DNA from: an uncultured Bacteroidia bacterium
GTDB taxonomy: Bacteria; Bacteroidota; Bacteroidia; Bacteroidales; Prolixibacteraceae
Length of the DNA stretch: 64,000 nt
Assembly (NCBI GenBank): GCA_903927965.1
Contig: CAIYPA010000437.1
Span: 42,157 to 106,156 of the forward strand
Direction of reading: 5' to 3'
Shown: in pieces, positions 34,351 through 43,988 of the stretch
How positions within the stretch are numbered: the first letter of the stretch is position 1
How the letters are laid out: every line of letters begins with the position of its first letter
Translations under genes and position numbers: made by a program
Notes under the pieces: model-generated
The model's input: only the letters and a program-made list of their open reading frames with translations
Database searches by the model: none
What the model was told of the DNA's origin: nothing

Positions 34351-37328
34351 TTCTCTTCAATAATATTTATTTCATCTTTGTCAGTTATTCCATATAGCTG
34401 ATAAACAAGCCTATTCACTTCATCTTCGCAAAAATCAATTTTACCTTTAATATGGGTAGCCTGCGAATGCAATTTCGTTTCTGATAATTCGAAATTGAGT
34501 TTTAGAAGTTGGTCAACATACTTTTCAATGTCCGTTTTCACCGTCTTATTCGTTTCATCAGGTTGTTTGATTGGAAGGGAAGCCAACTCATAAATCCGGA
34601 TTTCAGGGAATGTCTTGTCCTGCCGGTTGTATTTTTTCCTGAAATAAAAAGCCAGTAGCTTCGAATTGATGATTCCCAGCAAAAATTTTGAAATTGTTGG
34701 ATCATAGGGCTTTACGATTTGTAGGAGCTGACTTGTTACATAATCGGAGTTGGTGTAGGATGAAATTAAGGTTTTACCAACAATTCTCCTGACCAGAATT
34801 CTTTCCCCTTCAAACAACATTGGGTTTCTTGGGGCGGCAAGGTTTTCTCCATATTTTAACCAGCGGTTTTTATAGACAATTGAATAAGGGTTTATATCTT
34901 TGCCTTCAAGGAAAGGCCGATAAGTATTATCCTTTTGATAATCTGATTCATAGAACTTTTCTTTGGGGAAATTTGCTTTTTGGGGAGGTTTTCCTTTACC
35001 TGTTTCGTAAATTTTTATCCCAAATTTTATTAAAGCCAATTTTTCAAGTGGAAGCGTATCTATTTCAATTTTGTCCCTCAACTGTAAATCTCTGTGGCTT
35101 AAGTTGATATTGATGATGCTTAAATCTCCATCATTCCAAATTTCCTGATTGACAGATTGAGTTTGGTTATAGTAACTTTCAATAGGCTCAAATATATCGG
35201 TCAAATTTTCTTTGATGAAACCTTTTTTAAGAATAGTAATAATTGGCAAAACTGTAGCTTGTTCAAAAACCTTGACTTTTGAGTAATCAACAATACTTCT
35301 TATGGAGGTGTTTTTCAGGATATAAGACCTCAATTTCTTGTTGCTTTGATTATTGAGCCACGTGTTCGGAGTAATATAACCTATTAATCCATTGTTTCTT
35401 AATAGTTTGATACCAGCTTCCCAAAACAAGGCATAGATGTCGAATTGGTATTCAGCAACTTTGTATTTACCGATAAAATAGTCGTAAACATTCCCATTTT
35501 CTTCTTTCCATTCCCGCCCACCAAGATAAGGTGGATTTCCAATAACTACATCAAAACCAATGTTTGCATTTACCCCATTAGTCGGTTCCTGTGCTGTGTT
35601 CAGTTTTTCCTCCAATTCAGATACATATTGTAAAGCCTTAGTAGCGTGTTGTTTGGCTTTTTGTGCGATATTCCGGAGTTCTTCGTGTGGTTTTTCGGCC
35701 CTTACGGTGAAAACTTCAGGAAAAGCTTTCTCCCAACAAAACGGCTTGATTTTCTTTTCCTCCCCAAAATCCAACATCGAAGCATAAATGTCTTGACCGA
35801 CCAAACTGTTGCCGTCTTTGATGTTGTTGTCCAGGGTCGGAAGCACTCGTTCGTGAAACATCTTCAACTGAAAATCAATAGAAGCATCGGTCTCGCCTTC
35901 CATGCATTTCAGGAGGAGGCTCAGTTTGGTCACTTCGACAGCATTTACGTCAATATCAACACCATAGATGTTGTTGAGCAAAATGCGTTTTTTCTCTCCT
36001 GTGGTGAGGTTTCCCTGGGGTGTCAATGGATTGTCTTTGGAGCCTTTTGAAAGTTTTCCGTAATTGGAATAATAAGCGGTGTGCCAATCCAGTAAATACT
36101 GGTATGCCCCAATCAAAAAACTGCCACTTCCACATGCCGGATCGACAATTTTCAATTCGCTGACCTCCTTGGGAACTTTGCCCTCCACAAGTTTGCCAAC
36201 AGTATTTTTAACAATATAGTCCACAATATATTGAGGAGTGTAATAAACCCCTCCAGCTTTGCGGACCTCAGGCTTTTCTTCAATTTTTGCCCGATGACCA
36301 GGGGTGATCCTGATGACTTTGCCAAGGAACTGTTCATAAGCAGTGCCCAGTATTTCGACGGGCATTGCATTGAAAGCATATGGGGAAGGATAATAGAGTT
36401 CCTTGATGATGGTCTTGATCACCTTGTTGTCAACCTTGACCTCTTTACTGATTTTGTCTTTGTTAAAATCGAAAAGTCCTGAATTATATTTGGCATCGGC
36501 TTCCCCGAAAATGGCAAACAAGTTCTGATAATAGTTACCATGAACAAGGGCATTTTTCAGATTGTCAGGAGGTTCAATGTTTCGATCCTCTGCAATACGC
36601 AGGAAAATGATACGGTCAAGGGTTTGCTGTACGACAAAATTGATTTCGTCCTCCCCAAGGTTTTTGTTGTTCCAACTGATCGAAGTTGCAAGGTAGGTCC
36701 TCCAACTATCCAACGACATCAGGAATTCCTTGTCAACGGTGGTCGTCCCTTTTTTATTGGAGTTGTCTTTGGCATATCGATCAAAGCTGCCTTTAAGCAC
36801 CTGTTCCTTGCTAAAAGTATTCCACAGGAAGTCAAATTTTTTTGGATAATCGCGGAAAGTAAAGTATTCGATCCGTGCGATTGAGGCCTTGTCGGTGGTG
36901 TTGGGCTTACGTGTACAATCATAAACGGCAAATTCTTCAAAGTCGGTAATGATGCTGATGGGCAGTTTGGCGTTCCATCCATACCGCCTCACCTGATAAG
37001 CTGCAATGATGTCGTCTTTTACAACGACACTAGGCTTTTTTGCTTCGACAAAGAACAATCGTTTGCCGCCACCCAGTTTAAACGAATAATCGGGCGATTT
37101 TGTCGTTTTGCCAATCTTGACCCGGTCTTCGTGAATCACCTCACGATAGGATTCGGCATATCCTTCCTCATTGTCAACGTCCCATCCCAGAGCCTTGAAA
37201 AATGGGTCAATAAAATCTCTTCGTGTTAGCGTTTCGTTGTAATTCACATTCTTGTAAGAATCGAATTGCATTTCAAAACGTTCAACCAGTTCAGTAATTT
37301 TTTTGTATGCAGCCTCCTTTGTTATCAT
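34347..37328 (-). CDS. type IIG-like restriction-modification protein (nuclease, methyltransferase and target recognition in one chain)
   Basis: 993 residues. N-terminal PD-(D/E)xK nuclease region: RRDFIDPFFKALGWD, then SPDYSFKLGGGKRLFFVEAK with catalytic D80, E95 and K97. Helical linker about 150-330. N6-adenine methyltransferase core: IVDPACGSGSFLIGAYQYL (motif I, near residue 396) and VVIGNPPYLGGREW (motif IV NPPY, near 596), then LIGYITPNTWL. The C-terminal 300 residues form a target-recognition region with the TaqI_C-like LGIINSKLLAFYFRKK. The single-chain layout is that of Eco57I/type IIG (BREX-independent) enzymes. It follows mutS2 by 52 bp on the same strand and overlaps the 189-residue gene by 4 bp. 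All key residues appear intact. Confidence 0.87.
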   Translation of the reverse strand: MITKEAAYKKITELVERFEMQFDSYKNVNYNETLTRRDFIDPFFKALGWDVDNEEGYAESYREVIHEDRVKIGKTTKSPDYSFKLGGGKRLFFVEAKKPSVVVKDDIIAAYQVRRYGWNAKLPISIITDFEEFAVYDCTRKPNTTDKASIARIEYFTFRDYPKKFDFLWNTFSKEQVLKGSFDRYAKDNSNKKGTTTVDKEFLMSLDSWRTYLATSISWNNKNLGEDEINFVVQQTLDRIIFLRIAEDRNIEPPDNLKNALVHGNYYQNLFAIFGEADAKYNSGLFDFNKDKISKEVKVDNKVIKTIIKELYYPSPYAFNAMPVEILGTAYEQFLGKVIRITPGHRAKIEEKPEVRKAGGVYYTPQYIVDYIVKNTVGKLVEGKVPKEVSELKIVDPACGSGSFLIGAYQYLLDWHTAYYSNYGKLSKGSKDNPLTPQGNLTTGEKKRILLNNIYGVDIDVNAVEVTKLSLLLKCMEGETDASIDFQLKMFHERVLPTLDNNIKDGNSLVGQDIYASMLDFGEEKKIKPFCWEKAFPEVFTVRAEKPHEELRNIAQKAKQHATKALQYVSELEEKLNTAQEPTNGVNANIGFDVVIGNPPYLGGREWKEENGNVYDYFIGKYKVAEYQFDIYALFWEAGIKLLRNNGLIGYITPNTWLNNQSNKKLRSYILKNTSIRSIVDYSKVKVFEQATVLPIITILKKGFIKENLTDIFEPIESYYNQTQSVNQEIWNDGDLSIININLSHRDLQLRDKIEIDTLPLEKLALIKFGIKIYETGKGKPPQKANFPKEKFYESDYQKDNTYRPFLEGKDINPYSIVYKNRWLKYGENLAAPRNPMLFEGERILVRRIVGKTLISSYTNSDYVTSQLLQIVKPYDPTISKFLLGIINSKLLAFYFRKKYNRQDKTFPEIRIYELASLPIKQPDETNKTVKTDIEKYVDQLLKLNFELSETKLHSQATHIKGKIDFCEDEVNRLVYQLYGITDKDEINIIEEK

Positions 37329-37380
37329 TTCACGACTTGTTATTTAGGTCTGGTAAATATACGACTTTTAAAATTGAGAA

Positions 37381-39870
37381 TTACCCCAACTCCACTATTG
37401 TAATCCCAGATCCGCCAAACTGAACATGTTCATCACGCACCTTTTTTACGACAGGTTCGGATCTCAGGTAGTTCTGGATCAACTCCCGCAGAATACCGTT
37501 CCCCTTGCCATGCAGGATGTGGAGTTCCATGGCTTCAACCATAATTGCCTCATCGACAAACTCCCTGATCTTTTGCAACGCTTCCTCGGCACGTAATCCA
37601 CGTACGTCAATATTGGGTTTGAACACAAGTTTGCGGTCGCCAATCTCCTGGTTGATCAGCCCCATGGTCCGGTTTTCGATACGGACTTTTTTGATTTCGC
37701 TCTTTGGAACCGCTTCCAGTTTTTTCCGGTTGACCACCGAGCGCAAATGGCCAAAAGCCACTGTTATATTATCTGCCTTAATTTCAAGCACTTCCCCCAA
37801 AGTATCCTGTCCTGGCAAACGCACCCATCCCCCAACTTCGATCTGGGCAGGTGCCTTGCGGTGGACAATCACCTCCTTCTTGGGTTCATCAGGTTTTTTT
37901 GGACGGTCGCGGCGTTCGATCTCCCTCTTCTTCAGCTTTTCCATTTTCCGAAGAATCCTGTCACTGTCGTCGTCTTCGATTTTCCGGGAAATTTCTGCTT
38001 TAAAATCATCGAGCTTTTGACGGGCTTCGAGGGTACGTTCCTTATCAGCAGCAGCTTCCTTGATTTCGCGGATGGTCCGTTCAATGATCCGGTTCGAGCC
38101 TGACAAAATCTCCTCCGCTTCGCGTTTTGCCTTGTCGAGGATCTCTTTGCGCAACTTTTTCGTCTCCGAAAGACTTGTCTCATATTTTTCAGTCAGATCT
38201 TCAAGGCTTTTCTCCATTTGCCTTATTTTCTGACGCTTGCTTTCCCAATACCGTTTATCGCGGACAATATCCCGCAAATGCTTGTCGAAATCGATGTGAT
38301 CGACACCGATTTTATTGGTGGCATCCTGAAGAATCTCCTCTGGCAAACCTATTTTTCTGGCAATCTCAAAAGCAAACGAACTTCCAGGTTCGCCGATCTG
38401 GAGCTGGAAAAGAGGTTCCATGCGGTGCGAATCGTAAAGCATTGCCCCATTGGCGATTCCTGGAGCAGAAGAAGCAAAATGTTTAAGATTTGTATAATGG
38501 GTCGTGATCACACCAAAAGTTTCCAATTCGTTCATCTTGTTCAGGATCGATTCGGCAATGGCACCGCCCAGCATCGGTTCTGTCCCTGTTCCAAACTCAT
38601 CGATCAACACCAACGATTCGGGGGAGCAATTCCTTACAAAAAACTTCATGTTGTAAAGATGTGAACTATAGGTACTTAAATCATTGTCTAATGACTGATC
38701 GTCACCGATATCCATGAAAATGGTCTTAAATAAACCAGTATGGCTATCGACCTGGACTGGGATCGGGATCCCACACTGGACCATGTATTGCAACAAACCC
38801 ACGGTTTTTAGGCATACCGATTTTCCGCCTGCATTTGGACCCGAAATCAGCAACATCCGATTGTGCTTGTCGAGACAAATGTCCAATGGCACAATTTTGC
38901 GCTGTTCCCTTGCAAGGTTGATTTCCAAAAGGGGATGCCGGGCAGCAATCCAATCAATCCCCATTGTATTTGTCAATACAGGTTTGACAGATTTACATTC
39001 GATGGTCCATATCGCCTTTGCCCTGATAAAATCGAGGATTGCCAGCACCTGGTAAGAAAAGGCGATATCATCGGCATAAGGGCGCAACTCGTCGGTGAAC
39101 TTTGTCAGGATTTTCACAATTTCACGCCTCTCGGCCGATTCGAGTTCCCTGATCCTGTTATTCGTTTCAACGATCTCTTCCGGTTCAACATAGGCTGTCC
39201 TTCCCGTGGCCGATTCGTCATGAATGATGCCCCTGATTTTCCGCTTGTTGGCAGCACCCACGGGGATAACAGCCCTGCCATCACGCATCGATACAGAAAT
39301 ATCTTTATCCACAAGACCTTCAGCCTGAGCCTTTCGCAAAATGGTGCTCATAATCTTTGAAACGCTCGATTGCAACGAAAGGATTTCGCGCCGTATTTGT
39401 GCGAGTTCAGGCGAGGCGTTGTCCTTGATCTGACCATGTTTGTTGATGATCTGATCTATACGGGTATAGATAAACGGAAATACCTGCACATTGCGAACCA
39501 CATTTTTCAATCGTATAAAAGTCCCCTCCTCCATGTTTTTAAAGAAGGCTACAATAGCACGAACCGTTTCAAGCGAGCGGCGCAGGTCGAACAGTTCAAA
39601 AACCTCCAAAAAGGTACCTGCAATTTTCGACCTTTCCAATGCAGGGCGCATATCTATAAAATATCCGCTGGGAAAATTCAACCCGTCACCGATTATTTTA
39701 ACAAATTCGATCGTTTCATCCAGTTGGCGTTCAACCTGTTCACGGTCGGATGAGAAATTGCACTCATCGACCTGTTCTTTGCCCAAAGTGCTCAGGCATC
39801 GTCCCTGGAGCACTTCGCGTACTTTGTCAAAACCTATCTTGCTTTCAAAATTCGAAGGGTAAATATCCAT
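37381..39870 (-). CDS. mutS2: MutS2 family ATPase/nuclease with Smr domain
   Basis: 829 residues from the ATG at 39870 (MDIYPSNFESKIGFDKVREV); a frame opening at 39987 is rejected because it would start upstream of the promoter element. N-terminal helical core and clamp (1-300), Walker A ISGPNAGGKSVCLKTVGLL (about 344), Walker B LVLIDEFGTGTEPM (about 422), long coiled coil (500-680), KOW-like GGWVRLPGQDTLGEVLEI, and the C-terminal Smr nuclease domain from NIDVRGLRAEEAL (about 755) with ELHILHGKGNGILRELI. MutS2 suppresses homologous recombination and rescues collided ribosomes in some bacteria. It has no mismatch-recognition domain, unlike MutS. Confidence 0.93.
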   Translation of the reverse strand: MDIYPSNFESKIGFDKVREVLQGRCLSTLGKEQVDECNFSSDREQVERQLDETIEFVKIIGDGLNFPSGYFIDMRPALERSKIAGTFLEVFELFDLRRSLETVRAIVAFFKNMEEGTFIRLKNVVRNVQVFPFIYTRIDQIINKHGQIKDNASPELAQIRREILSLQSSVSKIMSTILRKAQAEGLVDKDISVSMRDGRAVIPVGAANKRKIRGIIHDESATGRTAYVEPEEIVETNNRIRELESAERREIVKILTKFTDELRPYADDIAFSYQVLAILDFIRAKAIWTIECKSVKPVLTNTMGIDWIAARHPLLEINLAREQRKIVPLDICLDKHNRMLLISGPNAGGKSVCLKTVGLLQYMVQCGIPIPVQVDSHTGLFKTIFMDIGDDQSLDNDLSTYSSHLYNMKFFVRNCSPESLVLIDEFGTGTEPMLGGAIAESILNKMNELETFGVITTHYTNLKHFASSAPGIANGAMLYDSHRMEPLFQLQIGEPGSSFAFEIARKIGLPEEILQDATNKIGVDHIDFDKHLRDIVRDKRYWESKRQKIRQMEKSLEDLTEKYETSLSETKKLRKEILDKAKREAEEILSGSNRIIERTIREIKEAAADKERTLEARQKLDDFKAEISRKIEDDDSDRILRKMEKLKKREIERRDRPKKPDEPKKEVIVHRKAPAQIEVGGWVRLPGQDTLGEVLEIKADNITVAFGHLRSVVNRKKLEAVPKSEIKKVRIENRTMGLINQEIGDRKLVFKPNIDVRGLRAEEALQKIREFVDEAIMVEAMELHILHGKGNGILRELIQNYLRSEPVVKKVRDEHVQFGGSGITIVELG

Positions 39871-39891
39871 ACTTGACCATTGATTATGGCG

Positions 39892-39899
39892 CAAAAATA
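39892..39899 (-). promoter_or_regulatory. candidate -7 element for mutS2
   Basis: Minus strand reads TATTTTTG, an exact TAnnTTTG, with a start near 39885 and a leader of about 15 nt to the ATG at 39870. This position fixes the start choice. Confidence 0.5.
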
Positions 39900-40264
39900 A
39901 GGAGGAAAATCGGGTTTTTGGAAGTTTATAAAATTGCTTGCATTTAATTGATTGTAAATTTAAATTAAATGCTTGTAAATTAAACAATAAACGATTTTTT
40001 CATCCATGAGGATGCCATTGGGCAGTTCCTCCCAATTTTACCATCACAATCTAATCATTTAAGGCAGTAATCCGATAATCAGGTGTAGATAATGGTATGG
40101 ATCTTCAATTTTACAATCGTTTTTAACGCGCATGTGGAATTCTTATATCGTTTTGAAAGACAAACCTGAACTCTATTAATTCCCATTTTTTATAATTATT
40201 TGTATTTATTCAAACCATCTGTCAGTTAGTTTGAATCTTTTCCTTATTGCATCAAATTTTCAGT
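39900..40264. other. divergent intergenic region between mutS2 and the membrane hybrid kinase
   Basis: 365 bp of AT-rich DNA with no convincing reading frame, tRNA or RNA gene. The only structures seen are the inverted repeat at 40208-40236 and the two flanking promoter elements. The plus-strand frame could be opened at 40247, but that start lies upstream of the kinase promoter. Confidence 0.5.
40208..40236. promoter_or_regulatory. 8-bp inverted repeat, possible operator
   Basis: ATTCAAAC (40208-40215) and GTTTGAAT (40229-40236) with a 13-bp spacer, centred about 45 bp upstream of the -7 element at 40265. The position suits an activator or repressor site, but an 8-bp pair may be chance. Confidence 0.25.
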
Positions 40265-40272
40265 TATTTTTG
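40265..40272 (+). promoter_or_regulatory. candidate -7 element for the signalling operon
   Basis: TATTTTTG, an exact TAnnTTTG, with a start near 40279 and a leader of about 16 nt to the ATG at 40295. Confidence 0.5.
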
Positions 40273-40294
40273 TTCAAGGGTAAATAATAGAAAA

Positions 40295-42139
40295 ATGGGT
40301 GACAGTGGGCCAATAATAAAAGGAATGGTTTTTAACAAAGTAACGTTGGCTTTTCCCGAAAGGGAGGAGCAATTGTTCCTGCGAAAATACTTTTCCGACT
40401 CACTTGTCCAATTCAGGATTGCATTTACCTTAGTTGCAGGGCTTTACGCCGCATTTGGATACCTCGACTCCCGGATGGTCCCCGAATACGAAAAACTTTT
40501 CCACATCATCCGATACTATGCAGTTGTACCGTTGTTGTTGTTTGTGCTGGCTGTTTCTTTTTTAGATTTCTTCCGAAAGATCTGGCAGGTTCTGTTGTTC
40601 ATTAGTTTTATTGTTGCAGGTGCGGGCATCAGCATCATGAATACCCTTATTCCCGAGAATTACGCCTATTACGCCGGGATGATGCTGATCTTCTTTGCAG
40701 GTTATTTTTTTATCAAGCTCCGTTTTTTCCTCTCAACAATTGCAGGTTGGACCACATTGCTGTTATTCAATATAGGGGCAATAGGATATTCCCATGCCAC
40801 CACCACGATGATCATCATCAGCAACAATTTCTTTTTTGTAAGTGCCAATCTTATCGGGATGTTTGCCGCTTACAACATCGAGTATTACGCACGGCGCGAT
40901 TTCTTCCTTAACCAGGAAATCGATATGCAAAAGGATGCTGTTGAGGAAATAAACAGGAATCTCGAAGTCATCGTTGAGGAACGGACAAAGGAACTTGTTG
41001 AAGCTAAGAACAAAGCTGAACAATCGGATAGGTTGAAATCGGCATTTTTGGCCAACATGAGCCATGAAATCAGGACACCCATGAATGCCATTGTGGGGTT
41101 TGCCAATTTTCTGGTCGATGCTGAAGATGAAGCAGAACGCAATGAATGTTGCCAATTGATCATCGAGAATGGGGATCATTTGCTTTCGCTCATTAACGAC
41201 ATCATCGATATCTCGAAAATTGAGGCTGGTATGCTTGAGCTCAACCGGACCGAATTTGTATTAAACGACTTGATACAGGAAATTTTAAGGATTTTCCTCA
41301 ATGATCAGAATGTTAAACTAAAGGATCTTAAGATCTCGTGTAATAATGGACTTGATTCAACCGATTCGATTATTTATTCAGATCGGAAAAGACTGAAGCA
41401 GATCATGATCAATCTGATCAACAATGCCTGTAAGTTTACAGACAAGGGATATGTGGAATTTGGATACAACCTTCATGACGACTTTCTGGTTTTTTATGTA
41501 AAAGATACCGGACAGGGTATTGAATTGGACAAACAAAAGTTTATATTCGAACGATTTATGCAAGGGGCATTGGACAATACCCCCGACCATGAAGGTTCAG
41601 GTCTTGGACTGGCAATTTCCAAATCATTTGTAAAATTATTTGGCGGTGAAATTTGGTTTGAGAGTGAACTTGGAATAGGGTCAGTTTTTTATTTTACATT
41701 ACATTTCGATCGCGGAATTGACTCGACCTTTAATCAGGATAAAATAAAATTTGAAATCATGGAAGATAAATGGAAGAACAAGGTAATTCTTATTGCTGAA
41801 GACGTTGCGACGAATTATATTTTATTGCAAAAATTTCTAAGAAAAACAGGTGCTATTCTGATCTGGGCAAAAAATGGGCAGGAAGCAGTAGAAGAATGTC
41901 GCAAGAACCACAGTATTGACCTTGTATTGATGGACATCAGAATGCCTATCATGAATGGAATAGATGCAACCAAACTTATAAAATTGATTAACAAGGATTT
42001 GCCCGTAATAGCCCAGACTGCTTATGCAATGGATGGCGACAGCGAGCGCAGCAAGCAGGCCGGTTGTGACGATTACATCTCTAAACCCATTATTTTGAAT
42101 GAATTTATGTTGATGATCGAAAAATACCTTGGAGAGTAA
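40295..42139 (+). CDS. membrane-bound hybrid histidine kinase
   Basis: 614 residues from MGDSGPIIKG. Six hydrophobic spans (about residues 40-205; FRIAFTLVAGLYAAF through NFFFVSANLIGMFAAYN) form a 7TM/MASE-like integral sensor with short loops, so the signal is likely in or near the membrane. Then coiled coil (EIDMQKDAVEEINRNLEVIV), HisKA with His in LANMSHEIRTPMNAIVGF, HATPase with DTGQGIELDK and GSGLGLAISKSFV, and a C-terminal receiver with ILIAEDVATNYILL, Asp in VLMDIRMP and Lys in ISKPI. First gene of a four-gene operon reaching 44903; a 26-bp gap leads to the next gene. Confidence 0.92.
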   Translation: MGDSGPIIKGMVFNKVTLAFPEREEQLFLRKYFSDSLVQFRIAFTLVAGLYAAFGYLDSRMVPEYEKLFHIIRYYAVVPLLLFVLAVSFLDFFRKIWQVLLFISFIVAGAGISIMNTLIPENYAYYAGMMLIFFAGYFFIKLRFFLSTIAGWTTLLLFNIGAIGYSHATTTMIIISNNFFFVSANLIGMFAAYNIEYYARRDFFLNQEIDMQKDAVEEINRNLEVIVEERTKELVEAKNKAEQSDRLKSAFLANMSHEIRTPMNAIVGFANFLVDAEDEAERNECCQLIIENGDHLLSLINDIIDISKIEAGMLELNRTEFVLNDLIQEILRIFLNDQNVKLKDLKISCNNGLDSTDSIIYSDRKRLKQIMINLINNACKFTDKGYVEFGYNLHDDFLVFYVKDTGQGIELDKQKFIFERFMQGALDNTPDHEGSGLGLAISKSFVKLFGGEIWFESELGIGSVFYFTLHFDRGIDSTFNQDKIKFEIMEDKWKNKVILIAEDVATNYILLQKFLRKTGAILIWAKNGQEAVEECRKNHSIDLVLMDIRMPIMNGIDATKLIKLINKDLPVIAQTAYAMDGDSERSKQAGCDDYISKPIILNEFMLMIEKYLGE

Positions 42140-42165
42140 AAACGAATACAAATCACTTTTAGGCT

Positions 42166-43218
42166 ATGGAGCAGTTAGAACCTCACGATATTACAGTCCT
42201 TTTTGTAGAGGATAACGAAGCCATTCTCATTTTATATAATAGATTGATATCTAAAAGAGTAAGGCAGTTTTATCCTGCTGTTAACGGCAAGGAAGGATTG
42301 GAGCTGTTTGGGAAATACAGACCAGACCTTGTGATTACAGATATCAGTATGCCCATTATGGACGGGTTGGAAATGATCAAACGGATAAAAGAGATCGACC
42401 CTGAAATTAAGGTGATTGTAATGTCGGCACATAGCAACCAGGAATATTTTTTAGAGGCAATAGACCTGAGCGTAAATGGTTATCTGATAAAACCTGTCGA
42501 TACAAAAAAACTCTACGCACTAATTGATGAGCAGGCTTCCTATATCCTGTTGAAACGGGAATCGGCAGAAAAGGAGCAAAGACGCCGTTTGGCAGAGGAA
42601 AAGCTTCGGCAATCAGTGATCGAAAAGGATATTTTATTGAAGGAGGTGCATCACCGGGTAAAAAATAATATGCAAATTATTTCGAGCATCCTGAAAATGC
42701 AGGAACGCCTCATCAGTGATCCCTTACTTAAAAACGTTTTGCAGGAAAGCCAGAACAGGATCCGTTCAATGTCATTGGTCCATGAAGACCTTTATCGGAA
42801 CGAAAGTTTCGCCAATATCAAATTTCTGAATTATGCCAAAAGCCTAGCCGGTAATCTTTTAAGGTCGTATTCCGACATGCAGGGTAAAATAAGATTTGTT
42901 TACGATATTGAAGATGTATTTTTACCCATGGACACCGGAATTCCTTGCGGCCTGATTTTGAATGAATTGATTACCAATTCATTCAAATATGCTTTTATTG
43001 ACCGTGAAGAGGGGGTTATTACAATAAAGTTATCGGTGATCGATGGAGGAAAATTTTTGTTCGAAATAAGCGATAACGGCATTGGTATTGATAAATCGTT
43101 TGATATCGAAAACGCCAAATCACTGGGATTAAAGATTGTCAACAAATTGGTACAGCAAATTGATGGAAGCCTTAAATATGAATTCATGGATGGAACCAAG
43201 TTTATAATAATATTCTGA
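42166..43218 (+). CDS. receiver plus HisKA_2-type histidine kinase
   Basis: 350 residues. N-terminal receiver (10-125): VLFVEDNEAILILYNRL, Asp in LVITDISMPIMDG, Lys in YLIKPVD. A short coiled coil (KEQRRRLAEEKLRQ) leads to a HisKA_2 dimerisation helix, LLKEVHHRVKNNMQIISSIL, whose His is the phospho-acceptor, then a compact HATPase (LNELITNSFKYAF, ISDNGIGIDKSF). This kinase class usually signals to receiver proteins without membrane spans. It could take phosphoryl groups from the upstream hybrid kinase. The next gene starts 12 bp after its stop codon. Confidence 0.9.
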   Translation: MEQLEPHDITVLFVEDNEAILILYNRLISKRVRQFYPAVNGKEGLELFGKYRPDLVITDISMPIMDGLEMIKRIKEIDPEIKVIVMSAHSNQEYFLEAIDLSVNGYLIKPVDTKKLYALIDEQASYILLKRESAEKEQRRRLAEEKLRQSVIEKDILLKEVHHRVKNNMQIISSILKMQERLISDPLLKNVLQESQNRIRSMSLVHEDLYRNESFANIKFLNYAKSLAGNLLRSYSDMQGKIRFVYDIEDVFLPMDTGIPCGLILNELITNSFKYAFIDREEGVITIKLSVIDGGKFLFEISDNGIGIDKSFDIENAKSLGLKIVNKLVQQIDGSLKYEFMDGTKFIIIF

Positions 43219-43230
43219 TTGTTGCAAATT

Positions 43231-43983
43231 ATGTCGAAATTTAAAATATTAATTGTCGAAGATGAGCTTCTTGTAGCCACTGATATTGAGGAAAGCCTAC
43301 TGAGCATGGGCTACGAAGTGCTGAATGCCGTAGCAACTGGCAAATCAGCACTTCGCGAGGTTGAAAAAAATTTACCCGATGTTATCCTCATGGACATCAT
43401 GCTCAAGGGTGATCTTACTGGAATTGAAACGGCCAACCTCATCAGGCAGAAACACAATGTTCCAATTATTTATCTCACAGCCAATGCTGATATCTCTACG
43501 ATCAATAAAGCCAAGATTTCCCTTCCCTATGGTTATATCATCAAACCGTTTACGGATAAAGATCTCCAGACCAATATAGAAATAGCACGTTTCAAGTTTG
43601 AGAATGACATAAAGTTGAAAATGGAGAGCGACCAGTTTAATCAGATCTTTGGACTTGGAAACGATAAAAAAGACCATATTATTATTGAGGGAAAAAATGG
43701 ATTGGAAAGGATCAGACCTGACGATATTTATTTGATTGAAGGAGTCGAAAATGGTTCAATCCTTCACCTTCTGGATGAAGAAATATCCTCAGAGAAACAA
43801 CTTGACGAAATTGGTAAGTTGTTTCCTTTGAAAAGTTTTATGAAAGTCAGTGATCTCTTTATCGTAAACGTCAATAAAATTTTCCTGGTAAAATTCCCAG
43901 AAATAATTGTTGCTGATAAAATGAGTGTCATATCTGTAGATGAAAACAAGAAGGAACAACTTGAAGCTATGCTTGCAAAATAA
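43231..43983 (+). CDS. response regulator, receiver plus LytTR-like output
   Basis: 250 residues from the ATG at 43231; a TTG at 43219 directly after the upstream stop is less likely. Receiver (3-120): FKILIVEDELLVATDIEESL, Asp in VILMDIMLKGDLTG, Lys in YIIKPFT, the form of receivers paired with HisKA_2 kinases. The C-terminal 105 residues (HIIIEGKNGLERIRPDDIYL ... GKLFPLKSFMKVSDLFIVNV) have the strand order of a LytTR DNA-binding domain, though divergent. If functional, it is the only DNA-binding regulator in the window and the natural output of this operon. Five bases separate it from the next gene. Confidence 0.82.
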   Translation: MSKFKILIVEDELLVATDIEESLLSMGYEVLNAVATGKSALREVEKNLPDVILMDIMLKGDLTGIETANLIRQKHNVPIIYLTANADISTINKAKISLPYGYIIKPFTDKDLQTNIEIARFKFENDIKLKMESDQFNQIFGLGNDKKDHIIIEGKNGLERIRPDDIYLIEGVENGSILHLLDEEISSEKQLDEIGKLFPLKSFMKVSDLFIVNVNKIFLVKFPEIIVADKMSVISVDENKKEQLEAMLAK

Positions 43984-43988
43984 GAAAA

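Noticed and set aside
39871..39987. Longer mutS2 reading frame from 39987
   Set aside because: The added 39 residues lie upstream of the TATTTTTG element at 39892-39899 and match no MutS2 N-terminus; the ATG at 39870 starts the family-like sequence.
40247..40294. Hybrid kinase start at 40247
   Set aside because: It lies upstream of the promoter element at 40265-40272; the ATG at 40295 is preferred.
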